A stretch of 55,689 nucleotides of DNA from a bacterium (GCA_024229695.1 JAAESD010000476.1:1-55689), one strand, 5' to 3'; positions 1 through 10,555 are shown, counted from the first letter of the stretch. Notes: generated by a model from the letters alone, not told the origin. A program made the numbers and translations.

Positions 1-815
1 CTTTTGTGAGTGCTTGGCAACACAAGTGCACCTGATTCGTTCACAATTGTTTTCAATTTTGCGTTGGAAATATCCCCGAGTAACTGTACTCGGTCAGACA
101 AACCAGATTTCACAATTTTTCTTTTGAGTTGTTCTTTCAGTGGTCCATCACCAACAATTACCAGCTCTGCTTCAGGAATCCTAGTAACTGCTTCAAGCAA
201 TACTTCAATCCCTTTGTAGTAAACCAGTCGGCCTACAAACAGTAGTGGCCCTTTCCCGGCATTGCCCCCTGCAGAAAAAGCAGAGATATCGATTCCGAAC
301 GGAATGACTTTCACTTTATTTTCATATGCTTTCAACACCGATGACTGATTCAAAAGTGATGCAGTAGAAACAGATATTCCGTCACACTTTCCCAGCAACT
401 TGTTCAATAGAGGACGATAAATAATGCGACTGATTTTCTGTCGAGTAATATCTGCATGATACCATACGGCAACTGGGATATCTCCAAATACACCTGACAG
501 TTGCAGAGCTATATTGGCGAGCGGATTTGGCAAGTGAATCTGGATTATATCCGGTTTGAAATCTTCAACAGTTTTACGAACAACAGATGGCAAAGTGTAG
601 TTAAGTGGTTGCGATAGAAAAGTAGTCAGTCTGGGACATCTGATAAGTGTACTGCCTTGCCCAATTTGCTCGATTGAACCATCGGTAGAATCAGCAGAAA
701 CAATCACAGTTACTTGACAGTCAGCATTAATCAGCCCCTGACAACTGTCTTTAAGAACCGTTTCCATCCCGCCATGAACTGGTGGGTAGTATTTGCCAAT
801 CTGCAGAATTTTCAT
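1..815 (-). CDS. Glycosyltransferase family 4 (GT-B), 3' end cut by window edge
   Basis: The reading frame opens at ATG 815 and runs off the window with 271 codons and no stop. The N-terminus (MKILQIGKYYPPVHGGMET) is the classic GT4 acceptor-side start with the 'YPP..GG.E' motif. Further in are 'DIIQIHLPNPLAN', 'KVKVIPFGID', 'PLLFVGRLVYYKGIEVLLEA' and 'LVIVGDGP', which are the conserved start of the nucleotide-sugar-binding half, and the visible part ends at 'VLPST'. It should be a cytosolic or membrane-associated sugar transferase using an activated sugar, probably for surface polysaccharide. The sugar and acceptor cannot be told. It lies about 95 bases beyond the groEL stop, past the groEL terminator, and no good Shine-Dalgarno precedes the ATG. 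Confidence 0.9.
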   Translation of the reverse strand, partial: MKILQIGKYYPPVHGGMETVLKDSCQGLINADCQVTVIVSADSTDGSIEQIGQGSTLIRCPRLTTFLSQPLNYTLPSVVRKTVEDFKPDIIQIHLPNPLANIALQLSGVFGDIPVAVWYHADITRQKISRIIYRPLLNKLLGKCDGISVSTASLLNQSSVLKAYENKVKVIPFGIDISAFSAGGNAGKGPLLFVGRLVYYKGIEVLLEAVTRIPEAELVIVGDGPLKEQLKRKIVKSGLSDRVQLLGDISNAKLKTIVNESGALVLPSTHK

Positions 816-857
816 AGTTAGTATACATTAACCAAACATCGAGATAAGTACAGGCAT

Positions 858-888
858 AAAGAAAGGCCGCCCCAAACAGAGCGGCCCT
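858..888 (-). terminator. Intrinsic terminator of groES-groEL
   Basis: On the minus strand the 6-bp GC stem GGCCGC/GCGGCC (881-886 with 865-870) with a 10-base loop is followed by TTTCTTTAT. It lies about 25 bases after the groEL stop, just where a rho-independent terminator is expected. Confidence 0.8.
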
Positions 889-910
889 TCAATATCTATC
901 AAGTGGATGA

Positions 911-2560
<1,650 letters not shown>

Positions 2561-2569
2561 TTATTCTCC

Positions 2570-2857
2570 TTAAAGAACTGCGAGGATATCGCCCTCGCGC
2601 AAGATCAGGTAATCGCCACCATCAATGCTGACTTCAGTGCCACTGTACTTGCCGTACAATACGATATCACCTTTGTTAACTTCAGGTGCAATTCGGGAAC
2701 CATCGTCTGCAGTTCGACCTGGGCCTGCTGCAACAACTTTACCCTGTTGAGGTTTTTCTTTTGCTGTGTCTGGAATGATGATGCCACCCTTCATTGTCTC
2801 TGCTTCCATAGGCTCGACAATAACACGGTCAGCCAAAGGCTTGATTTTAAGTGCCAT
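2570..2857 (-). CDS. groES: Co-chaperonin GroES (Hsp10)
   Basis: The 95-aa lid of the GroEL chamber. It starts '[16 protein letters not shown]' and contains the mobile loop region '[25 protein letters not shown]', then '[17 protein letters not shown]' and '[13 protein letters not shown]', the family's standard end. An upstream in-frame ATG would add 17 residues with no family counterpart. The start at 2857 has AAGGGAG at the right distance and matches GroES length, so it is preferred. First gene of the groES-groEL operon; the operator and promoter lie 60-125 bases upstream. Confidence 0.98.
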   Translation of the reverse strand: MALKIKPLADRVIVEPMEAETMKGGIIIPDTAKEKPQQGKVVAAGPGRTADDGSRIAPEVNKGDIVLYGKYSGTEVSIDGGDYLILREGDILAVL

Positions 2858-2917
2858 TTCATTTCTCCCTTCCAATTGTTTAATGAATCTATCATGATTT
2901 TCGAACACAAAAATAGA

Positions 2918-2946
2918 GTTAGCAGTCTCATAGCTGGACTGCTAAC
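2918..2946. promoter_or_regulatory. CIRCE-like HrcA operator variant
   Basis: A perfect 10-bp inverted repeat GTTAGCAGTC-N9-GACTGCTAAC. The consensus CIRCE element is TTAGCACTC-N9-GAGTGCTAA; this copy keeps the 9-base spacer and differs by one base in each arm, changed symmetrically (C to G and its partner). It sits just downstream of the predicted -10 box and upstream of groES, the normal CIRCE place. Repression by an HrcA protein is inferred; hrcA itself is not in the window. Confidence 0.85.
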
Positions 2947-2952
2947 CCGGTT

Positions 2953-2980
2953 AATATAAATCTACAATTTTAACTGGCAA
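2953..2980 (-). promoter_or_regulatory. Sigma70-type promoter of groES-groEL
   Basis: On the minus strand TTGCCA (2980-2975) and TATATT (2958-2953) are separated by 16 bases, each one mismatch from consensus. The CIRCE-like repeat starts seven bases downstream, so a bound repressor would cover the transcription start. Confidence 0.65.
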
Positions 2981-3015
2981 GAATAAATAGTCGACATGAC
3001 ATGCATCTCATTCTG

Positions 3016-3657
3016 TCAGCCAACAATAAGATAGCTGTAAACTGCTTTAAAGTGGCACGCTGATCCAGCAAGGACAAAAAGGTGCCATACAGCATGATGA
3101 TAAGGCATCTTTTTCCGCAGATAAAATATTGTGCCAAAAGAATATGAGACACCACCAGCTAGAAGCCATAGCAAGCCGTCTATCGGCACATTGGCAATCA
3201 ACGGCTTTATTGCAATCACAGCAAGCCAACCTAATGCCAGATATAGTATAGTTGACAGTACCCGAAAACGACCTGCATAGAATGATTTGAGAGCGATTCC
3301 TATTATCGAAACACCCCAAACTACCCCAAACATGCTCCAACCCCATCCACCTCGCAGGCTTATCAGCAAAAATGGAGTATAAGAACCAGCGATCAGTAGA
3401 TAGATTGCTGAATGATCCAGAATCTGAAAAACACGTCTCGCTTTTACTGGAACCATTGCGTGATAGAGTGCGGAACTGGTGTAAAGAATAACCATAGAAC
3501 TACCAAAAATTGCTACACTAACAATTTGCCACGTATTACCAATCGCAACAGAACGTAGAATAAGCAAGACAAGGCCAAGCACACTCAATACAGCGCCAAT
3601 CCCATGACTGACGCTGTGAGCAATTTCTTCACCTAACGAGTAATGGCCTTTTTTCAT
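3016..3657 (-). CDS. Hemolysin III / TrhA family membrane protein
   Basis: 213-aa polytopic membrane protein with about seven hydrophobic segments. Family marks are 'EEIAHSVSHGIGAVLSVLG' at the start, 'LYTSSALYHAM' and 'LDHSAIYLLIAGSYTPF' in the middle and 'HHAVWHLFVLAGSACHF' near the end; these hold the conserved His, Ser and Asp residues thought to bind a metal in this PAQR-like superfamily. Bacterial members have been linked to membrane-lipid homeostasis; haemolysis is not established for most. It is the last gene of the valS operon, six bases after the hydrolase stop, with AGGCAAGG before the ATG. Confidence 0.88.
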   Translation of the reverse strand: MKKGHYSLGEEIAHSVSHGIGAVLSVLGLVLLILRSVAIGNTWQIVSVAIFGSSMVILYTSSALYHAMVPVKARRVFQILDHSAIYLLIAGSYTPFLLISLRGGWGWSMFGVVWGVSIIGIALKSFYAGRFRVLSTILYLALGWLAVIAIKPLIANVPIDGLLWLLAGGVSYSFGTIFYLRKKMPYHHAVWHLFVLAGSACHFKAVYSYLIVG

Positions 3658-3663
3658 CCTTGC

Positions 3664-5139
3664 CTACTTATTGTAACTTAAAATAAATTTTGCCATTCTA
3701 TCAACAACACCTCTAACACATTCTGGAGGCAATGATTCATACTCATCAACATTGCCAGTTTCCGATTTTTGCAGAAAGTGGTTAGTGCCGTCAATTACAT
3801 TGCACAGTACTTTAATGTTTCCGCTGTCGCTTAAATCTGCTTTCAGATTAGTAGACTCAGCTGAAGGTACTTCCTGATCATTGGCACCGTGAAGCAACAA
3901 AACCGGATTTGCATAACCTGCGATTGCAGGTTCATAATTCAGAAATGAGTCAAACCAGAAAACTTCCTCATTCTGCGGAACTTCTGCATGGAAGTTAGTT
4001 CCACTTGACCAGACTCCACCCACACTGACTAAACCGGTAACATTCAGACTATCGCTTGCTACATTTTGAGCAATTTCAGCAAGAGCCATTGTTCCAAGGC
4101 CACTGCCAAACAGCATAACTTTCCCTGGCTGAGTTCCTGGAGCATTGTTTGATTCTCGGCATGCCAGTACAGCATCATCAATAACAGTCTGCATTGTCAC
4201 TGAATCTTCCCTGCTGGAAAAGAAAACTGATGCAATACCTTTATCAGATAATTCCGATGCAAGATATTCATTAAAATTGAAGCTGTTATCAGCCATCGAT
4301 TCTGGTCCATTACAAATTACTAACAAGGGCGCAGGGTTTTCAAATGAAGCGTCCTTAGGCAGAACCAGTTTGGCAGATAGAGTATCTGCAGAAGTCGCAA
4401 GTGAGAATTCAACTTCATTGACAGCCTCTTCGGCACCTCCGGCAGGCGCAGAAACTACATAAGCACTTCTATCTTCGCCCATTTTCATGCCACAAAAACT
4501 ACCATCTTCAAACTGATCAAGCCTGCCAGTTATATCTTCTTTCATGTCTTTACCTGAAAATACAAAATTAAAAGAACGAACCTCTATATTCGCGCCGCCA
4601 AGCTCAATTTCATTTTTCCCGGCACCCTCAATAATCAGAGATATTTCACCCAACATTGTAGAAGCTGGGAATTTACCTGAATAATCCTCCGGGTCTTTTC
4701 CTGACAAATAATCAGAAAGAATTGCGAATCCTGTTGGCATAAACTGTGGAATCAAAATAAATCGTTTTGGCATTTTGTCATCGGGACCTGGGTACTGATT
4801 ACCATCAAAGTTGATAGAGACATCCGGTGATTCACCGGCATTATACTTGATATCAAATACAACTTTACTACCCCGCATCCTGCCTCTGAATAATACGCTT
4901 TTAGGCATTGTAAGATTTTTGGAAATCACTGCATCCCAATGAACTTTATCTGTGCCATTAATAACACCATTGCTGATGTATTTTATATCGTCTCCTGCTG
5001 GTTCACTTCTGACAGACAACCACCCGACCATCGCTCCCTCATCTTCAAGAATCATGTAAAGTGAATCTTGCGGAGCCGTACCTGCTAGAGCAGAATTTGC
5101 TATTGCGACAATAAAAATAACTGTTAGTAATCTACGCAT
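3664..5139 (-). CDS. Secreted alpha/beta-hydrolase-fold protein, nucleophile Ser replaced by Gly
   Basis: 491-aa protein with a clear Sec signal peptide (MRRLLTVIFIVAIANSALAG). Residues about 20-240 form an unrecognised beta-rich domain; the C-terminal half resembles dienelactone-hydrolase/prolyl-oligopeptidase-type alpha/beta hydrolases ('PLLVICNGPES', 'GKVMLFGSGLGTMALAEIA', 'NPVLLLHGANDQEVPS', 'DGTNHFLQ'). The acid (Asp421) and His (His454) are in place, but the elbow that should read G-x-S-x-G is G345-S-G-L-G349, so Gly347 stands where the serine belongs. Either Ser346 serves in a shifted elbow or the protein is not a serine hydrolase. The start at 5139 has GGAG seven bases upstream and shares one base with the coaX stop (TAATG); an earlier start would lose the signal peptide. 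Confidence 0.75.
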   Translation of the reverse strand: MRRLLTVIFIVAIANSALAGTAPQDSLYMILEDEGAMVGWLSVRSEPAGDDIKYISNGVINGTDKVHWDAVISKNLTMPKSVLFRGRMRGSKVVFDIKYNAGESPDVSINFDGNQYPGPDDKMPKRFILIPQFMPTGFAILSDYLSGKDPEDYSGKFPASTMLGEISLIIEGAGKNEIELGGANIEVRSFNFVFSGKDMKEDITGRLDQFEDGSFCGMKMGEDRSAYVVSAPAGGAEEAVNEVEFSLATSADTLSAKLVLPKDASFENPAPLLVICNGPESMADNSFNFNEYLASELSDKGIASVFFSSREDSVTMQTVIDDAVLACRESNNAPGTQPGKVMLFGSGLGTMALAEIAQNVASDSLNVTGLVSVGGVWSSGTNFHAEVPQNEEVFWFDSFLNYEPAIAGYANPVLLLHGANDQEVPSAESTNLKADLSDSGNIKVLCNVIDGTNHFLQKSETGNVDEYESLPPECVRGVVDRMAKFILSYNK

Positions 5140-5876
5140 TATTTGTCTCCTTTGTTGATACTTGCCAAAACAGCTGCACCTCTGAGTGTCCACCATTTAT
5201 CCTGCAACCATTTCCCACCAATTTTTGCATCCAACCGAACTTCTTCCAACATAGACGAAAGCCCACCTGTTAGGACAACAGGTAAGTCGCCATACTTTGT
5301 TGTCAAAGCCCAGGCTGTACCCATGATTCCGTGAATTCCAGTGTGATACGCACCTGCACGGATTGCTGTTTCACTGTTTTTCCCAACTGCCAGTTCACAC
5401 TTGTCCAAACGCACTTCAGGAAGTTGCGCAGTGCAATTTGTAAGTGCTCTGGCGGCAGTGGACATACCAGGAGCAATCAACCCACCGATAAATACACCGT
5501 CAATCATAATGTCAAATGTAGTAGCTGTTCCCGCATCGATAACAAGTGCCTTGTCCCAGCCCAAGCCAGCTACGGCAGCCATATTACATAATCTGTCCGC
5601 TCCAGTTTCCGTGATGTTTTCAATGTCATGTTTAAAGGGAAGTTTGCAGGAATAATCTACAAATTGTGCTTCTGGTAAAACATCCCTGATAGCTTCTGAT
5701 TGCTGAGGTACGACTGAAACAACAATCAGGTTCTCAGCCTCAGCGTCTACCAGGTATTTTACCGATGCAGCAATTTGACTTGGAGATTCAGCGGCAGACC
5801 ACTGTCCCAGTTCTGTAACTTCACCAGCAATTTTGCATAACAAGCTCTTTGTGTTTCCGACATCAAGTACCAGCAT
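5139..5876 (-). CDS. coaX: Type III pantothenate kinase
   Basis: 245-aa ASKHA-fold kinase that phosphorylates pantothenate in the first step of coenzyme A synthesis; type III enzymes need a monovalent cation and are not inhibited by CoA. Seen are 'MLVLDVGNTKSLLCKI' (phosphate loop DxGNT), 'ETGADRLCNMAAVAG' (Gly-x-Asp-Arg), 'LVIDAGTATTFDIM' and 'GGLIAPGMSTAARAL'. Length is typical. Its start codon overlaps the birA stop (TAATG), and the birA-coaX pairing is common in other bacteria, supporting both calls. Confidence 0.95.
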   Translation of the reverse strand: MLVLDVGNTKSLLCKIAGEVTELGQWSAAESPSQIAASVKYLVDAEAENLIVVSVVPQQSEAIRDVLPEAQFVDYSCKLPFKHDIENITETGADRLCNMAAVAGLGWDKALVIDAGTATTFDIMIDGVFIGGLIAPGMSTAARALTNCTAQLPEVRLDKCELAVGKNSETAIRAGAYHTGIHGIMGTAWALTTKYGDLPVVLTGGLSSMLEEVRLDAKIGGKWLQDKWWTLRGAAVLASINKGDK

Positions 5877-6670
5877 TATTTAATCTCCGTTATATGAGTT
5901 TCACTTGCAAATGATTCAACAGTACTGCCGTCAGGCATGGTTATAATTAGGGCTCCTGAATCGGCAATTCCTGAAGCAATACCAGGGCTTTTCCCCTGAA
6001 CTGTTATCTGCCTGCCAAACAAGTAATCCAGCTCCATGAACTTCTGGCTCCATGACCGCCAGCCACTATTTATGAAAGAGTGCAAATTATTATCATGCTC
6101 ATTGATGATTTCACCAACAAGCATTTCCATACTCACTCCAGGTAACGAAGAGGCATTAAGCTCAGCTGGCAACACAGTGCCCAGGTTGATGCCGATACCA
6201 GAAACAAGTTTCGAACCCCCGGAGCTACAGATTCTATCCACAAGAATACCAGCCATTTTCTTCTCATCAAGATACAGATCATTGGGCCACTTTAACATCA
6301 CATTCTGGCCTGTAGATTTCCTGATTGCTGTTGCACAAATAACGCCAATCCAGACTGAGAAACCGGATTTTATTTCATCGCTGATATCCCAAGACATCTG
6401 TAATCCGCCATCAAGCCAGCTTCGGCCCATACGACCTCTGCCTTTTGTCTGTGTTTTGGCAATCGCTATTGTGTTTTTTTGAATATCAGCTGCATAGACA
6501 ATCTGCTCTTTGCTATGCCATCTGTGATTTATGAATCGGCATACTGTCGCTTTTGTGTTACTGATTTTGCCCAACAAAAAATCATTTGTCGACGACACTT
6601 CATCCAACAGATAGATAGTGTTGCGACCTGTTGTAATTTGCAGCTTATCACAATTAAACCAATCAGTCAT
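5876..6670 (-). CDS. birA: Biotin--[acetyl-CoA carboxylase] ligase, without DNA-binding domain
   Basis: 264-aa cytosolic enzyme that activates biotin with ATP and attaches it to the biotin carrier protein. Motifs: 'LLDEVSSTNDFLLGK', the ATP/biotin loop 'TKGRGRMGRSW', 'LKWPNDLYLDEKKMAGILVD' with the catalytic Lys, and 'SGIGINLGTVLP'. The N-terminal winged helix of E. coli BirA is absent, so it is a ligase only and not the biotin repressor. About 20-30 extra residues lie between 'NDFLLGK' and the GRGRMG loop compared with small ligases. The ATG at 6670 overlaps the nadC end by eight bases; an upstream ATG at 6712 would overlap it by 50 and is less likely. Confidence 0.93.
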   Translation of the reverse strand: MTDWFNCDKLQITTGRNTIYLLDEVSSTNDFLLGKISNTKATVCRFINHRWHSKEQIVYAADIQKNTIAIAKTQTKGRGRMGRSWLDGGLQMSWDISDEIKSGFSVWIGVICATAIRKSTGQNVMLKWPNDLYLDEKKMAGILVDRICSSGGSKLVSGIGINLGTVLPAELNASSLPGVSMEMLVGEIINEHDNNLHSFINSGWRSWSQKFMELDYLFGRQITVQGKSPGIASGIADSGALIITMPDGSTVESFASETHITEIK

Positions 6671-7550
6671 CACTGTCTCCGGCCGAAAAATCCAGGCCGA
6701 TATCCATTGCAATTACCGAGTGAGTAAGTCTACCAACTGAAACTGCATCTACGCCTGCACGCGCATAACCATTAACAGTTTCAAGGTTGACATTGCCACT
6801 TGCTTCAAACTTTGTCTTCCAGCTGTCAGGTTCAAGAGTATTGCGTAGGGATATTGCTTCTGCGACTTGCTTATGTGTGAAATTATCTAATAGGATCCAA
6901 TCGATTTTCAATGGCAATATTTCTGCTAGCTGCTCCATTGTGTCGACTTCAATTTCTATTGCAAGCTCTGGATACTTTTGCCTCCCAATTTCAACGAGTT
7001 CAGCCAGAGACAAATCTTTAGAAGCCCAATGATTATCTTTCATCAGGATTCTATCATAAAGCCCCATCCGATGATTATTGCCACCACCACATCGCACAGC
7101 ATATTTTGCAAGAGCCCTATAGCCAGGCAGCGTTTTTCGAGTGTCCAGGACCATGCAATCAGTCCCTGATACCTGCTCAACATATTTAGCAGTTAACGAT
7201 GCAATTCCACTTAAATGTTGGAGGAAGTTCAATACAGTGCGTTCACCAGTAAGCAGTGAAGCAGCTTTGCCGGATAGTGAAACAATTTCCTGACCGGCTT
7301 CAACTCTTTGTCCATCGGCAACAAGCAACTTCACACAAACTTCACTGTCCAACTCATTGTATATTTTGGATACAAGCGGCAAGCCAGCTACAAATCCCGC
7401 TTCGCGTGCGGTGATAAAACCAGTTGCAGAAACTTCCTGGTTTACAGTGACATCGGTTGTCACATCACCAGTTTTAATATCTTCTTCCAGACTTTGTTTA
7501 ACCAGAGTGGAAATCCAATTCTCATCAGGGAAGTTCAGTTCTTTAGACAT
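6663..7550 (-). CDS. nadC: Quinolinate phosphoribosyltransferase (nicotinate-nucleotide pyrophosphorylase)
   Basis: 295-aa enzyme making nicotinate mononucleotide from quinolinate and PRPP in de novo NAD synthesis. Signature blocks are 'EDIKTGDVTTDVT', 'GERTVLNFLQHLSGIASLT', 'LDTRKTLPGYRALAKYAVRCGGG', 'NHRMGLYDRILMKDNH', 'IEIEVDTMEQL' and the end 'GVDAVSVGRLTHSVIAMDIGLDF'. Two ATGs stand in tandem at 7553 and 7550 behind AAGGAG; 7550 has the better spacing. The start overlaps the uvrB stop. nadA and nadB are not nearby. Confidence 0.96.
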   Translation of the reverse strand: MSKELNFPDENWISTLVKQSLEEDIKTGDVTTDVTVNQEVSATGFITAREAGFVAGLPLVSKIYNELDSEVCVKLLVADGQRVEAGQEIVSLSGKAASLLTGERTVLNFLQHLSGIASLTAKYVEQVSGTDCMVLDTRKTLPGYRALAKYAVRCGGGNNHRMGLYDRILMKDNHWASKDLSLAELVEIGRQKYPELAIEIEVDTMEQLAEILPLKIDWILLDNFTHKQVAEAISLRNTLEPDSWKTKFEASGNVNLETVNGYARAGVDAVSVGRLTHSVIAMDIGLDFSAGDSDD

Positions 7551-9558
7551 CATTTTCTCCTTGGCCAGCAATTCCCCATTGAGAGCGTAAATCTTCAATT
7601 CTGTCACGCAACAAGGCAGCCTTTTCAAAATCAAGTTTTTCAGCTGCGTTTTCCATTTCCGCATCAAGCATTTCTATCATTTCCCGCGGACTCATATCTG
7701 CTGTAACAATCTTTTGCCATGGCTTTTCATCTACCGCCCTTTTCGGCGTTTCCCTGCCTGCTACAGTTGTTGCCTGCAATATTTCGTGTTTCGATTTATA
7801 AATCGTTTTCGGTGTAATATTGTTGGCCTTGTTATATGCAATCTGTTTTTCCCGACGACGATTCATCTCGCCAATTGCTCGTTCCATTGAGCCGGTAATT
7901 TTATCAGCATACATCACGACTACACCATCAACATTACGTGCCGCACGACCAGCAGTTTGGATCAGACTACGCTCACTGCGCAGAAATCCTTCTCTATCGG
8001 CGTCCAGAATTGCTACAAGTGACACTTCAGGAAGATCAAGACCTTCACGCAACAAGTTGACTCCAACCAGGACATCACTCATACCAAGGCGCAGATTCCG
8101 CAGGATTTCAACTCTGTCCAATGTCTTCACATCGGCATGCATGTAATCAACACGCATCTTCAATTGTCCAAGATACTCAGCCAGATCCTCTGCCATTTTT
8201 TTAGTCAAAGTAGTAACCAGAACTCGCTCGCCTTTTGCAACGACCTTACGGATGCGAGCAACAAGGTCGTCGACTTGCTGAGCTACAGGGACAATCTCCA
8301 CTGGAGGATCAACCAGGCCTGTTGGCCTGATTACCTGCTCAATAAATTCGCCTTCACATTTCTCCATTTCTTCATTGCCCGGAGTAGCAGAAATAAAGAC
8401 AGTTTGGGGCATCATGCTTTCAAACTCTTTGTATTTAAGAGGTCGATTATCCAAGGCACTGGGCAAACGGAATCCGTGGCCAACAAGAGTTTCCTTACGG
8501 GAACGATCGCCTTTATACATGGCAGAAAACTGGGACAGGGTTACATGAGATTCATCAACAAACATCAGATAGTCATCGGGGAAATAATCCAGCAGACATC
8601 CGGGACGATGTCCAATCTCTCTGCGATCAAAATACCGGGAGTAATTTTCTACGCCGTTGCAATATCCAACCTGCTTGATCATCTCCATATCATATTGAGT
8701 ACGCGATGACAGTCGTTCAGCTTCAAGTTTCTTGCCCGCAGCTTCCAGCTCACCTAATCGAACTTCAAGATCATGCCCGACTTCAGTGATAATGCGATCC
8801 AACTGTTCTTTTTCAGCAACAAATTGTCTTGCAGGATATACAGTTGCTTCATCGGTTTTATTAACCGGCTTGGCAGTCATTGAGTCAACCCAACAGAGGC
8901 GATCTATTTCATCGCCAAAAAACTCGACACGCAACATTCGCTCATCATATGCAGCACGAATATCAACTGTATCACCACGAACTCTGAATGTACCATAGCT
9001 TCCGGTATCTTCCCGGCTGTAATGAATTGAGATCAACGTTTGTACTAATTCATCTCTATCAAGCTTCTGCCCTGTTTTCAGAGTAATCATATTCCGTTTG
9101 AATGTCTCGGGATTACCAAGTCCGTAAATTGCACTTACGCTCGCAACAACTATTACATCCCGACGGGAAACCAGTGAACTGGTTGCACGCAATCTTAAAC
9201 GCTCAATTTCCTCGTTGATGCTCACGTCTTTTTCGATGTAAGTATTGCTGGAGGGAATAAATGCTTCAGGTTGGTAGTAATCGTAATAAGAAATGAAATA
9301 CTCAACGGCGTTATCTGGAAAAAATCCTTTTAGTTCACCATAAAGTTGAGCAGCCAGAGTTTTGTTGTGACTAAAAATAAGTGCAGGTCGATCGCTCTGT
9401 GCAATCAGGTTGGCAATTGTAAAAGTTTTTCCACTACCAGTTACACCTAGTAAAGTTTGAAAATGTTCACCAGCATCCAGGCCAGCAGCCAATGCTTCAA
9501 TAGCTTCAGGCTGATCACCACTTGGTTTGAACGGTGCTTTAAGATTAAATAAAGACAC
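7543..9558 (-). CDS. uvrB: UvrABC system protein B
   Basis: 671-aa damage-recognition helicase of nucleotide excision repair; it loads on DNA with UvrA and recruits UvrC. Visible: N-terminal 'FKPSGDQPEAIEAL', Walker A 'LLGVTGSGKTFTIANLI', the beta-hairpin block 'YYDYYQPEAFIPSSNTYIEKD', 'DESHVTLSQ', motif VI 'QTAGRAARN', and the C-terminal UVR domain 'DFEKAALLRDRIEDLR'. A GTG start at 9558 is chosen: AGGGG precedes it, it lies 10 bases after the previous gene, and it gives the usual length. An ATG at 9612 would add 18 odd residues and overlap rodZ by 44 bases. Confidence 0.97.
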   Translation of the reverse strand: MSLFNLKAPFKPSGDQPEAIEALAAGLDAGEHFQTLLGVTGSGKTFTIANLIAQSDRPALIFSHNKTLAAQLYGELKGFFPDNAVEYFISYYDYYQPEAFIPSSNTYIEKDVSINEEIERLRLRATSSLVSRRDVIVVASVSAIYGLGNPETFKRNMITLKTGQKLDRDELVQTLISIHYSREDTGSYGTFRVRGDTVDIRAAYDERMLRVEFFGDEIDRLCWVDSMTAKPVNKTDEATVYPARQFVAEKEQLDRIITEVGHDLEVRLGELEAAGKKLEAERLSSRTQYDMEMIKQVGYCNGVENYSRYFDRREIGHRPGCLLDYFPDDYLMFVDESHVTLSQFSAMYKGDRSRKETLVGHGFRLPSALDNRPLKYKEFESMMPQTVFISATPGNEEMEKCEGEFIEQVIRPTGLVDPPVEIVPVAQQVDDLVARIRKVVAKGERVLVTTLTKKMAEDLAEYLGQLKMRVDYMHADVKTLDRVEILRNLRLGMSDVLVGVNLLREGLDLPEVSLVAILDADREGFLRSERSLIQTAGRAARNVDGVVVMYADKITGSMERAIGEMNRRREKQIAYNKANNITPKTIYKSKHEILQATTVAGRETPKRAVDEKPWQKIVTADMSPREMIEMLDAEMENAAEKLDFEKAALLRDRIEDLRSQWGIAGQGENDV

Positions 9559-9568
9559 GATACCCCTG

Positions 9569-10555
9569 CTATTGGGAAATGGTATCGGAATCAAGTACCC
9601 ACTGGCGACCAATCACGCGCCTCGGTATTTCGACATCCTGCCCATTGAGTGTAACCAGAACCTCAACTTGATCTCGCAACTTTAACAAAAAGTGATCTTT
9701 TGCTCCGAAGTAAAAGACATACTTGCCGCCAAAAGAATAGAGAGTTCCTGATTTAACTCCTTCGGCAGGCAGACCCCGCACACGGTGATCCCAGTTCAGG
9801 CTTAAAGCAGATGAACCGGTATCGACACCAACTTCAACATCGGATTCAGCATCAAAAACAAGCCGCAAAACTAGAGGCCAAGTTTTGCCATCTGAGAACT
9901 CAAGTGTGCTGTCAGGCACTGGAAGCATTTCGAGCAAATCACTTTGCACTGTTTCTTCAACTATAACTTCTGGTTCAGGTGCTAGCTCAGCTTCGTCATC
10001 TGACTGAGTTTCAATTTGACCTTCAACAATAACATCAGATTCTGGTTCGAGTGTCACTGTTGGTTGTTCTTCAACTGGCAACTCTTTAACCACAGCTTCT
10101 TGCTGGATTGGTATTTGAGCAACTTCATCGCTGCCACGTGGCCAGAATATTATTGCCAGAACAATTACAGTAATTAAAACAATTGCACCAGCTGCGTAGC
10201 CATAATACGCGCGCCAATTCAGTGAAGGGAAAGTTGAGATGTGTTCAACTTTACTTTCCGCTTCCCAAGTTTGTTCAGGAGGTATCTCAGGCGTAGAATC
10301 TTCCGCAACCATTCTTTCAAAATGCTCAAGTAAAACTGAAGACTCGAGGTCAAGCTGTTGGGCACATGTTTTCAGAAAGCTACGAACATAAACTGACCCG
10401 GACAGCTGGTCATAATTATCATTTTCAATGGCGTCAAGCAGGTTTGCAGGTATACGAGTATTCTCAGCAAGTTCCTTCAGAGTTATCCCCTGATCCTCAC
10501 GAGCTTGTCGAATCAAATGCCCCGGCGTTTTAAACTTTACATGTTCACTTGCCAC
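9569..10555 (-). CDS. rodZ: RodZ-like protein: cytoplasmic HTH, one TM, periplasmic DUF4115-like domain
   Basis: 328-aa bitopic protein. Residues about 10-85 are a RodZ-type Xre helix-turn-helix ('GHLIRQAREDQGITLKELAENTRIP', 'LDAIENDNYDQLSGSVYVRSFLKTCA'), followed by one TM helix near residues 120-145 ('AAGAIVLITVIVLAIIFWP'), an acidic Glu/Pro/Val-rich linker and a C-terminal beta-rich domain ending 'VEVLVTLNGQDVEIPRRVIG'. In RodZ the HTH contacts MreB and helps set rod shape; that role here is inferred from architecture only. GTG 10555 has GGAGG five bases upstream and is preferred over TTG 10567, whose own codon contains that GGAGG. It sits 17 bases after valS and not with mre genes. Confidence 0.8.
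   Translation of the reverse strand: MASEHVKFKTPGHLIRQAREDQGITLKELAENTRIPANLLDAIENDNYDQLSGSVYVRSFLKTCAQQLDLESSVLLEHFERMVAEDSTPEIPPEQTWEAESKVEHISTFPSLNWRAYYGYAAGAIVLITVIVLAIIFWPRGSDEVAQIPIQQEAVVKELPVEEQPTVTLEPESDVIVEGQIETQSDDEAELAPEPEVIVEETVQSDLLEMLPVPDSTLEFSDGKTWPLVLRLVFDAESDVEVGVDTGSSALSLNWDHRVRGLPAEGVKSGTLYSFGGKYVFYFGAKDHFLLKLRDQVEVLVTLNGQDVEIPRRVIGRQWVLDSDTISQ

Noticed and set aside
816..850. TATACT just before the GT4 start, as a promoter.
   Set aside because: The -10 would put transcription start at or after the ATG, and no matching -35 lies upstream. GT4 may have its promoter elsewhere or be read through.
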